From the NCBI RefSeq assembly GCF_005503355.1, contig NZ_SCMK01000023.1:20476-84475 (forward strand): a stretch of DNA of 64,000 nucleotides, in the 5' to 3' direction. The notes beneath the pieces were generated by a model. The model had not been told where the DNA came from. It saw only the letters and a list, made by a program, of their open reading frames with translations, and ran no database searches. Made by a program: the position numbers and the translations under genes. The first letter of the stretch is position 1. The number at the start of each line of letters is the position of its first letter. The stretch comes from Sphingomonas sp. 1F27F7B (GTDB lineage: Bacteria > Pseudomonadota > Alphaproteobacteria > Sphingomonadales > Sphingomonadaceae). This document shows positions 50,927-59,600 of the stretch, piece after piece.

Positions 50927-51573
50927 CGGCCTATCCCAACAGCCCGCACATCCTGAAGGCAGCCTTGATCAGCATCGGCGGCACGATCCCTGTCCCCCGG
51001 CTGATCATGCTTCAATATAATCCCGCCGAACTCACGCGCCAGCTTCACCCCGATTTCGAGAAGACGGGCGACACGCCCACCGGCACGAACCTGCTCGCCG
51101 GCCCGGCGATAGAGACGATCCAGATGACGGCCCGGATCAGCGCAGTCGATCAACTCGAGAGCAACGACGCGACGGCGATGGCCTTCGGCATCCACCCCCA
51201 GCTCGCCACGCTGGAGATGATGCTGTTCCCGACGACGAGTTCGATCGTGCAGGGCCTCACCCAGATGGCGCTCGGCGTGCTTGAGATCGTGCCGCCGGAA
51301 TCGCCGCTCACGGTGTTCGTCTGGGGACCGCAGCGGGTGCTGCCCGTCCAGATCACCAGCTACAGCGTTACCGAGACGATGCACGACACTCGCCTCAACC
51401 CCATCGACGCGAACGTGACGATGGACATGAAGGTGCTGACCTATCAGGATTTTTCTCCTACCCAGACGGGCTTCTATCTCTACCTCGCCAATCTCGCCGA
51501 GCGCGAGCTGATGTCGGGGCTGGGCACAGTGCAGAGCGGCGCGAGCATCATTTCCGGAGCGCTTTCGCGATGA
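50923..51573 (+). CDS. CIS tube-family / tube-baseplate adaptor protein
   Basis: The 216-residue protein resembles the contractile injection system tube-protein family (N-terminal half of Afp7-type adaptors). Characteristic segments are PRLIMLQYNPAELTRQLHPD, AIETIQMTARISAVDQLESN and LTVFVWGPQRVLPVQITSYS. It probably sits between the inner tube and the hub. In Afp/PVC the LysM domain is fused to this type of protein; here it is the following separate gene. Starts in an overlap with the 59-aa gene. Confidence 0.82.
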   Translation: MTAYPNSPHILKAALISIGGTIPVPRLIMLQYNPAELTRQLHPDFEKTGDTPTGTNLLAGPAIETIQMTARISAVDQLESNDATAMAFGIHPQLATLEMMLFPTTSSIVQGLTQMALGVLEIVPPESPLTVFVWGPQRVLPVQITSYSVTETMHDTRLNPIDANVTMDMKVLTYQDFSPTQTGFYLYLANLAERELMSGLGTVQSGASIISGALSR

Positions 51574-52028
51574 TCGGCCGCCGGCTCAGCCGCTATCCGG
51601 TGCAGACCGAGCATGCCGCCCCCGGCAAGCTGGTCCGCACACGCACGCGCCACGTTCCCGCAGCGTCCTCCCCGAAGTCCGGTGCCGATGCCGAGACGGA
51701 CGCGATGGATGCCGTCCCCTATCTCGCCCGCACCATCCTCCCGCTCGCGAACACCTTCAAGCCGCAGTCCAGCTACAGGATCCAGGCCGGGGACCGGATC
51801 GACAATATCGCGGCCAGGCTGCTCGGCGACCCGCTGCTCTACTGGATGCTGCTCGAGGCGAACAATGTGAGCGATCCCGCCACGCTTTGCGCGGTGCCGG
51901 GCCGGCAGATCATCGTTCCCGCCGTGGTCGGCCAGACCACCGACCCCTTCGATCAGCCCCAGGCCTCGCGCCGCGGCACCGCCGCCGCGCCCACCGACCA
52001 GACCGACGACGGCGAGGAAAGCGCATGA
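51570..52028 (+). CDS. LysM-domain baseplate adaptor (Afp7-like)
   Basis: The 152-residue protein has a Lys/Arg-rich N-terminus and a LysM domain at about 67-118 (SYRIQAGDRIDNIAARLLGD, YWMLLEANNVSDPATLC). The tail is acidic and disordered. In phages (gp53-like) and CIS such LysM proteins glue wedge and hub. It overlaps both neighbours by four bases. There is no signal peptide, so it acts within the particle rather than on peptidoglycan. Confidence 0.85.
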   Translation: MIGRRLSRYPVQTEHAAPGKLVRTRTRHVPAASSPKSGADAETDAMDAVPYLARTILPLANTFKPQSSYRIQAGDRIDNIAARLLGDPLLYWMLLEANNVSDPATLCAVPGRQIIVPAVVGQTTDPFDQPQASRRGTAAAPTDQTDDGEESA

Positions 52029-53179
52029 GCTTTCCCGTCGGCATCCAGCTCGCCGTGCTGGCAGGCACCCAGGAGGTCCCCACGCCGATCGGGCCGGGAA
52101 TGGCCGATCTGCTGATCGAGGCCGAAGTCACCGAAGTCGCCGACGGCCAGGCGGCCTTCCGCCTCATCTTCGGCGCGCAGCGGACCGACAATGGCAAGGG
52201 CATGGAGGTTCAGGTGCTCGCCGACGGCCGCTTCGCTCCGGGCAATCGGGTGCTGATCATGGCGATGCAGGCGGCGCTGCCCACCGTGCTCGTCGATGGG
52301 CTGATCACCGACATCTGGCTCGATCCCGCGAAGAATCCGAACCAGAGCCGCGTCGTGATCAGCGGCGCGGACCTGAGCGTCGCGATGGACCTGACCGAGA
52401 AGATCCGCGGCTATCCGGACATGGACGACGAACTGATCGTGCTCGAGATCCTGGCCCAATATGAGCGGTTCGCGATCATTCCGGAAACGATCCCGCCGGC
52501 CGAATCCGATTTCCCGACGATCGTCCAGCGCACGCCGATCCAATATGGCACCGACCTGGAATATCTCTACACGCTGGCGAACCGCTACGGCTATGTGTTC
52601 ACGCTGCGCCCCGGCGCGGTGCCGCTCACCAACACCGCCTATTGGGGCCCGCCCAAGCGCGTCGGCATTCCCGCGCCCGCGCTCACCGTGGGCAACAGCA
52701 CGTTCGACAATGTCGACCAGCTCACCTTCTCGCAGGACGGCCGCTCCGCCTTCCAGGTATCGGGCCTCATCCCCGGGCCGCTCGAGGCGACTCCCGCATT
52801 GCCGGTAATGGCGCTCGAGCCGACGCTCCTGCCCCCGCTCGCGCTCAAGAGCCCGTTCCCGATCTCGTCGCTGCTCGGCATGAAACTGCCGACCGGGTCG
52901 GACGGGTTCGACGAGATCCGGGCGATGGGCTTCGCGCAGGGACGCGTCAACCGATCCTCCACGACAGTCGCCAAGGCCGAAGGCGAGCTCAACGTCGAGA
53001 AATACGGCTCGATCCTGCGCGCCGGCGGGCTGGTGGGCGTGCGCGGCGCGGGCACGACCTTCGACGGCAACTGGAGCGTCGCGGAAGTGCATCACAAGCT
53101 CAAGCGGAACGAGTACAAGCAGGCGTTCAAGCTGGAGCGCGACGGCACCGACCCCCTGCTGCCGGTGGTGGTGCCATGA
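52025..53179 (+). CDS. Baseplate hub protein (gp27/gpD-like, Afp8 N-terminal half)
   Basis: The 384-residue protein resembles the phage late-control D/VgrG hub fold: DLLIEAEVTEVADGQAAFRL, ILAQYERFAIIPETIPPAES and YGTDLEYLYTLANRYGYVFT. The C-terminal SVAEVHHKLKRNEYKQAFKL is typical of the hub end. It lacks the OB-fold and spike blade of VgrG, which are encoded by the next gene. The hub trimer starts the tube. Confidence 0.85.
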   Translation: MSFPVGIQLAVLAGTQEVPTPIGPGMADLLIEAEVTEVADGQAAFRLIFGAQRTDNGKGMEVQVLADGRFAPGNRVLIMAMQAALPTVLVDGLITDIWLDPAKNPNQSRVVISGADLSVAMDLTEKIRGYPDMDDELIVLEILAQYERFAIIPETIPPAESDFPTIVQRTPIQYGTDLEYLYTLANRYGYVFTLRPGAVPLTNTAYWGPPKRVGIPAPALTVGNSTFDNVDQLTFSQDGRSAFQVSGLIPGPLEATPALPVMALEPTLLPPLALKSPFPISSLLGMKLPTGSDGFDEIRAMGFAQGRVNRSSTTVAKAEGELNVEKYGSILRAGGLVGVRGAGTTFDGNWSVAEVHHKLKRNEYKQAFKLERDGTDPLLPVVVP

Positions 53180-53206
53180 ACGCGCGGCGCGGCCGGGGAG
53201 GCATGG

Positions 53207-53800
53207 ATGAAGCAGTTCTGGGGCAAGTATCGCGGCGTCGTCGTCGACAACGAGGACCCGCTGATGCTCGGCCGGCTTCAGGTGCTGGTGCCGATGGTGC
53301 TCGGCGAAGTGGCGACGGCATGGGCGATGCCCTGCGTTCCCTATGCCGGGTTGCAGGTGGGCTTCTACATGATGCCGCCCGTGGGCGCCGCGATCTGGGT
53401 GGAGTTCGAGGGCGGCGACCTCGACTATCCGATCTGGGCCGGCTGCTTCTGGCGCGAGGGCGAGCGCCCGATCGAGGCGGAGCTGCCGACGATGCGCATG
53501 ATCCAGACCAGTTCGGGCAAGCTGCTGTTCAACGACCTGCCGGGCGAGGGCGGCTTCACGCTGACGGTGACCGATCCCGCAGTGGCGGTGCCGGTGGTGG
53601 TGAGCGGGTCGAGTGCCGGCGTGACCATCAGCCTCGCCGAAATCCGCATCACCATGAACGAATCCGGCGTCAGCATCCTTGCCGAGCCGGGCACGCTGGC
53701 GGTGACGATGGAAGGTTTCACGATCGCGCACGGCTCGGCGATGGTGAGCGGGGTCGAGCCCGAGGTCTCGATCAACGAGGGCGGCCTCACGGTGTTGTAG
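53207..53800 (+). CDS. Spike protein with OB-fold (gpV/gp5-like, Afp8 C-terminal half)
   Basis: The 197-residue protein starts KQFWGKYRGVVVDNEDPLML and contains GRLQVLVPMVLGEVATAWAM, GFYMMPPVGAAIWVEFEGGD and PIWAGCFWREGERP, the gpV/VgrG OB-fold. A repetitive beta region follows (VSGSSAGVTISLAEIRITMN) that should form the triple-stranded spike. GGGGAGG before the ATG at 53207 supports the start. A 27-bp gap separates it from the hub gene, so hub and spike are not fused. Confidence 0.88.
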   Translation: MKQFWGKYRGVVVDNEDPLMLGRLQVLVPMVLGEVATAWAMPCVPYAGLQVGFYMMPPVGAAIWVEFEGGDLDYPIWAGCFWREGERPIEAELPTMRMIQTSSGKLLFNDLPGEGGFTLTVTDPAVAVPVVVSGSSAGVTISLAEIRITMNESGVSILAEPGTLAVTMEGFTIAHGSAMVSGVEPEVSINEGGLTVL

Positions 53801-53837
53801 CCGCAGCGGCGGCGAGCCACGATCAGGGGGCGTGCGG

Positions 53838-54266
53838 ATGACCGGCTATCTGAGCTTTCCCTATCAGATCGACGGATCCGGGCAGACCGCGACGACCGAT
53901 CTCGCGACCTATGTGCAGAACCTGATCCTGCTCGTCTTCGAGACCAATCCGGGCGAGCGCGTCAATCGCCCGGACTTCGGTGCCGGCATGCGGCAGCTCG
54001 TCTTCGGGGGAATGGACGCGGCGCTGGCAAGCGCGGCGGAGACACTGGTCCGCAGCAAGCTGATCCAGTTCCTGGGCGATGCCGTCTCGATCAACACGCT
54101 CACCGTGACCATGGACAATGAATCGGTGACCGTCGACCTGACCTATTTCGTCACGCATACGCAGACCACGGCGGGAACCTCGATCACCGTGCCGCTGCCG
54201 GGCTACAGCGCGACGCCGCAAAATGGCAGTGGCGCCACCGCCACCGCTTCGATTCCGGATTATTGA
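53838..54266 (+). CDS. Baseplate wedge protein gp25/GPW family (Afp9-like)
   Basis: The 142-residue protein matches gp25/GPW: LSFPYQIDGSGQTATTDLAT, LILLVFETNPGERVNRPDFG, AGMRQLVFGGMDAALASAAE. It nucleates sheath assembly at the baseplate. The frame opens at a GTG (53832), but a GGGGG tract seven bases before the ATG at 53838 makes the ATG more likely. Confidence 0.9.
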   Translation: MTGYLSFPYQIDGSGQTATTDLATYVQNLILLVFETNPGERVNRPDFGAGMRQLVFGGMDAALASAAETLVRSKLIQFLGDAVSINTLTVTMDNESVTVDLTYFVTHTQTTAGTSITVPLPGYSATPQNGSGATATASIPDY

Positions 54267-54269
54267 GCG

Positions 54270-56693
54270 ATGGCGGACGATGCCCAGCCGACCGTCGTGC
54301 ATTCGGTGCAGAGCGCCGGCTCGCTGCAGCTGGTGGTGCAGCTTCCCGCGAAGCCGGAGGCCGCCGCCGCGCAGGTGCGGGCCGCAGGCACGGCGATGGA
54401 CGTGCTGCCCGGGGACGCCGCCGCGGCGACCGCACCGCCCGCGCCGCCCCCCGTTCCCGCGATCGACGCGGCGCTCGTCACGATCGCCGATCTGTTCGGC
54501 ACGCCGGCGGAAGTCGTTCATGTCCATGCGCTCGACCAGGATTCCGGGCTTCTCCATATCCAGGCGATCCCGCCGCCCGCCGATCCCGCCGCGGACGCGC
54601 CCGCCTATCGGCTCTCCATCGGCGACGTCTCGACCTGGTTCGCGCCCGAATCCCGGGCCAATGTCGCGACGCCGAGCAGGCCGGTGCAGACGCCCCCCGG
54701 GCAAGCCGCGATCAACTATCTCGGCCGCGACTATGCCGCCTTCACCACCTTGATGCGCTCGCGCGTATCGCAGATCGTGCGCGACGATTCCGCCTGGGCG
54801 CTCGATCATCCCGCCGATCCGATGACGACGCTGATCGAAGCGCTCGCCTATGCCGGCGACCATCTTTCCTTCCGCCAGGATGCCGCGGGCACCGAATCCT
54901 ATCTGCCCACCGCCCGCCACCGCCTGTCGCTGCGCCGCCATGCCCGGCTGCGCGACTATGGCGTCAACGACGGATGCAATGCGCGCACCGCGCTCGTCTT
55001 CACCGTGAAGAGCAACGGCGTTGTCCCCGCCGGGCTGCAGGTGGTGACGCAGCAGCCGGGCATCGTCACGATGAACCTGCCGGCAGATCAGGCGCTGGCG
55101 GCAAGCACCACGGTGTTCGAGACGATGGCCGACCTGCCCGTGTCCCTGCTGCGCAACAATCTCGCCTATCCGCTCTCGCGTTCGGCCGCCTACACGCTGC
55201 CTCAGGGTGCCATCCAGGCACAGATCAACACCGCCCAGACCGGGCTCGTCCCCGGCCAGTTGATCGCCTTCGTCCAGACCGCCGCACCGGCCGGCGCCGC
55301 CCAGCCCTTCGGCGCGCAAGTCGTTCGGCTGCTCAAGGTCGAGCTGCTCCCCAACGGCAACAACCCGCCCTATGCCACCATGATCACCTGGCATCCCGAG
55401 GACGCGCTCGCGAAGCCGCTCACCGTTGCCGCGCAGAATCAGGCGGGCATGGTGCAGCTCTACGGCAATGTCGGGCTTGCCGATCACGGCAGGACGATCG
55501 CAGTCGCGCCGGTGCCGGACACGGCGCCTGCCGGCCGAGTATATCGCCCGTCGATCGAAGTGGAGGATCCGGTGTCGGCGGCGCCGATTCCTGCGTCCCT
55601 GGCGGCATTCGACGGATCGCAGGATATCGCCGACGCCGCGCTGCTGGTCCCCTCGGCCAAGGCGAGCCTCGCTCCCGATCCGACCCAGGCGAATCTTTGC
55701 GTGAAGATGCTGGGGGAGCGGCCCGGCATGGCCAAGGTCCTTGATCTGTGGACCGCGCGGCAGGATCTGATGAGCACGCCGGCGGCGGGGCGCGCCTTCG
55801 CGGCGGCGCCCGAGGACGGCTATGGCGGCAACCGGCGCCACCTGTTCCTGCGCTTCGGCGATGGAGCGCAGGGCGAGGCGCCGGCACCCGGGACGACCTT
55901 CAGCGCCACCGTTCGCGTCGGCGACGGACAGAGCGGCCGGGTACGCGCGAACGCGCTGGTCCAGATCGTCGGCTCCACGCCGATGATCAGCTGGGTCGCC
56001 AATCCCCTCCCCGCGACGCCGGGGCAGCCGGAACTGAACGAAAGCATACGCCTGTTCGCCACCACCAGCTTCCGCACCAATTTGCGCGGCATCGATCCGA
56101 ACGACTGGGAGCGCCTTGCCCAGAGCGATCCGCTGGTCACCGAAGCCGATGCCCGTCTCGTCGACGGCTATGCGCCGTGCGTCGTCGGCATCGCCACGAC
56201 CACGACCACGCCCGACGGCTATACCTATCCGATCGCGAAGGCGCGGTTGCTGGAATATGCCGTGCTCGGCGCGCCGCCAAGGATCGAGCAGGAAACCGAT
56301 GTGCCGATCGACGTCTCGCTGGTCGTCTACTGCTCCCAGGGAGCCAATATCGGCGCGGCACGCGAAAGGTTGCTGCGGCGGATCGGCGCGGGCGCGAAGA
56401 CCGATGGCGGCCCGGCCCATTTCCACCCGACCGCCTGGCCGCTCGGCCGATCGGTGATGCTCGCCGACCTGATCGCGCTGCTCAGCGCGGATCCGGTGGT
56501 GTCGCTGGTGGTGAGCGATCCGGCAATGGACCCGCGTGTGGTGTTCCAGACCGTCAGCCGCGGCGACACGACGGTGGACAACATCAAGGCCGGCCGGATC
56601 GAGATCGGCTCGAACCAACGCGCCCGCGCCGCGAATGACGGTTTCCATCCCGAGCTCGGCATCGTCCGGCTCTTCGTGGCGGCGGCGAAATGA
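54270..56693 (+). CDS. Baseplate J/gp6-like protein (Afp11-like)
   Basis: The 807-residue protein has a Pro/Ala-rich N-terminal ~75 residues. The core is typical of putative baseplate assembly proteins in extracellular CIS (YLGRDYAAFTTLMRSRVSQI, DPMTTLIEALAYAGDHLSFR, RRHARLRDYGVNDGCNARTA). A baseplate C-terminal region follows (ALLSADPVVSLVVSDPAMDP). It builds the wedge ring of the baseplate. Three bases separate it from gp25, and the next gene overlaps by four. Confidence 0.87.
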   Translation: MADDAQPTVVHSVQSAGSLQLVVQLPAKPEAAAAQVRAAGTAMDVLPGDAAAATAPPAPPPVPAIDAALVTIADLFGTPAEVVHVHALDQDSGLLHIQAIPPPADPAADAPAYRLSIGDVSTWFAPESRANVATPSRPVQTPPGQAAINYLGRDYAAFTTLMRSRVSQIVRDDSAWALDHPADPMTTLIEALAYAGDHLSFRQDAAGTESYLPTARHRLSLRRHARLRDYGVNDGCNARTALVFTVKSNGVVPAGLQVVTQQPGIVTMNLPADQALAASTTVFETMADLPVSLLRNNLAYPLSRSAAYTLPQGAIQAQINTAQTGLVPGQLIAFVQTAAPAGAAQPFGAQVVRLLKVELLPNGNNPPYATMITWHPEDALAKPLTVAAQNQAGMVQLYGNVGLADHGRTIAVAPVPDTAPAGRVYRPSIEVEDPVSAAPIPASLAAFDGSQDIADAALLVPSAKASLAPDPTQANLCVKMLGERPGMAKVLDLWTARQDLMSTPAAGRAFAAAPEDGYGGNRRHLFLRFGDGAQGEAPAPGTTFSATVRVGDGQSGRVRANALVQIVGSTPMISWVANPLPATPGQPELNESIRLFATTSFRTNLRGIDPNDWERLAQSDPLVTEADARLVDGYAPCVVGIATTTTTPDGYTYPIAKARLLEYAVLGAPPRIEQETDVPIDVSLVVYCSQGANIGAARERLLRRIGAGAKTDGGPAHFHPTAWPLGRSVMLADLIALLSADPVVSLVVSDPAMDPRVVFQTVSRGDTTVDNIKAGRIEIGSNQRARAANDGFHPELGIVRLFVAAAK

Positions 56694-59600
56694 GCGGCAG
56701 CGGCCCCGACGACGAAATCTCGGCCGGGCTCGGCGACTATGCGAGCTTCAAGCAGGAGATGCTCGACCTGATCCCGCGCGTCGTGGTCGACAGCGGCGGA
56801 AAATCGATCTCGCAGCCCCTCGCCCGGCTCGATCGCAATGTTCCCACCGATCCCACGCTCGCACTGGTCGATGCCTTTGCCGAAGTGGCCGACATCCTGT
56901 CCTTCTATCAGGACCGGGTGCTCAACGAAGGCTATCTCTCCACCGCGGTGGAATATCGCAGCCTTGCCCTTATCGGGCGCGGTCTGGGCGAGGGCGGAGG
57001 CATGCACATCGGCGCGACCGCCGAGATCGCGGTGTTCGCCCAGCCGGGCGACCCGGTGATCGTGCCGCAAGGCGCGGCGATCCAGGCGACGCCGCCCGCC
57101 TCGCGCGGATCGAACAGCGCGGCGACGAGCGGCCCGACCGGAAGCAGCACCGCCGCATCGAACGGCACTACCGGCCAGGCAACCACATCGACGGCGGCCG
57201 CCACCGGTTCCGGGAGCGCGGCGGCTGTCGCGGCCGCGCCGGTGTTCGAGACCGCGGCCCAGCTCACCGCGGTCTCGGCGCTCAACCAGCTCACGCCCCT
57301 GCAGACACGCCCTGCATGGGTCACCGCCGACGCGACGGCGCTGCTGCTCGCCGGCACGGGGCTCGGCCTGCAGGTCGGCGACTTTCTGCTCTACAAGCGC
57401 GTCGATCCCGCGCCGATCCAATGGGTGCGCCTGACCGTGTTCTCGGTCAGCGAGAATCATGTTCTCGCGACCACCACGATCGGCATCGGCGCACCGATCG
57501 GCGAGCAATGGGCCGCGAGCGGCGCAACCGACCCGTTGCCCCCGAATGAAGCCAACGGGCTCGAACTCTACGCCTTCGATCTCACGTGCCGGCTGTTCGG
57601 GTACAATGCCGCTTCCTGGTCGTCCCAATCGGCGGCGGTGCAGCGCGCGAATACGCCGACCGGCATGGTCCCTTCCGAATTCTCCGAATGGCCGGGCTAT
57701 GCGATCGACTTGAACGATCTCGATCTCCAGGCCGTCTATCCGAAGGTGCTGCCAGGCAGCCAGTTCCTGCTCGAGACGCCGGAGGACAAGACGCTCGGCA
57801 TCATCGAGGCGGTCTCGCGGCAGAACATCTCCGAATTCAACATGTCGGGCCAGGTCACGCAAGTCGTGCTGGAGCCCGATCCCGCCACCCTGCCCACCGG
57901 CTCCGCGCTGATACCCTCGCGCATGGGGCACAGCGCCACCACGCTCAGCAACGGCCAGGTGCTGCTCGTCGGCGGCATCGGCGTGCAGGGCGTTCTCGAC
58001 AGCGTCGAGATCTACGATCCCGCAAGTCAGCTGGTCAGCCAGATCGACCCGCTGCCGGAGCCGCGCGCACTCCACACCGCCACCCTGATCGACGGGAAGG
58101 TCTATCTCGCCGGCGGCGTGACGAAGGACTGGTCGCTGGCAACCGATCTGCTGGAGCTCGACCCCACGACCATGCGCTTCAGCGCGATCCCGAACGTCGC
58201 CCTGGCGATCCCGCGCGTGGGGCATGCGGCCACCTTGCTCCCCAACAACCGGATCATGCTGAGCGGCGGGCTGACGCAGGCGACGAACGCCGTCCACGAC
58301 AAGATCCAGGACCTGTTCGCCGCGCTGGAGGCGACGAAATCGGTCGCGGTCTACGATCCCGTCGCCGCCGATTGGCAACCCTGCGCCGATCTCGCCAGGG
58401 CGCGCGCCGGGCACAGCGCGACGGTCTGCCCGGTAGTGAAGAGTGCGGCCGATGGCGGCGGGCCGGCGGTTCCCCCGGTCGCCAATACCGTGATCTTCGT
58501 CGGCGGGCATGACGGCGGCGCCGCTCCCCCCGGCTTTTCGGATGCGGGCAAGGCGATCGGGGTGGTCTGGGACGATGCCGAGGTCACCAGTACGACCGAT
58601 TGGCAACCGACCGGCCAGCTCTATCCGATCCCGACGAGCCAGCCAGGGGATCAGGGCCGCTATGATCAGGTCGCGGTCGCGCTGCCGAACAATATGGGCT
58701 TCCTCGTCACCGGCGGCCAATCGGCCACCGGGCCGGTCGGCGACGACTGGCTGATCGGCGCCTTTGCGGCATATCAGGCGGACAGCAGCATCGCCGCGGT
58801 GCCGACCTTCGTCCCCGCCCCCGCGCTCAGCGAGGCCCGCTCCAACCACGCCGCCGCGCTGCTGCCGGGCAACAAGGTGGCCGTTGCGGGCGGCATCGCA
58901 GGCACCAGGGCGCTCGCCACGGTCGAGACCTTTGCGGTGAGCCCGGGCGTGAGCATTCCCTTCGACGGAGGCGAAGTGCTGGCCCCCAGCATCGTCGGGG
59001 CGCCGCTGCCCGCCCCGCAGGGCTATCCCGCCTTCGCCGCGCTCGCGCAGGACTTCCTGCTGCTCGCCGGCGGCATCACCGCGCTGCCCGCCGAACCCGA
59101 CACGCCACCCACCTATACCGGTGCCGTCGTCGCGCTCGACGCCGATGTCGGCACGTTCCAGACGCTGCCCGGGCCGGTGCTCACCACGCCCTTCACGCTC
59201 GCACCGACCGGCACGATCCTGCTGGCCGACGGCACGATCCTGATCGTCGGCGCAACGCAGCCCGAACCCTTTCCCAAGCCGACGACGAGCATGACCGGCT
59301 TCGCCTGGACCTTCGATCCCACCACCGGCCTGTCCACCGCGGCCGGCGCGCCGATCGCGCCCCGCATCGGCGCGACGCTGTCGCTCCTCGCCAACGGCAC
59401 GGTCCTCTATGCCGGCGGCTACGGCATGGGCGACGACGGCTATGCCGTGCTCGATACCGCAGAGGTCTATGATCCCAAGAGCCGCACCTTTCGCAAGGTG
59501 GGCAACAAGATGACGACACCGCGCTGCGGCCACAGCGCGACGGTCCTGACCGACGGTTCGGTGCTGCTCGCGGGCGGTTTCGCCGTTCCGCCGATCACCT

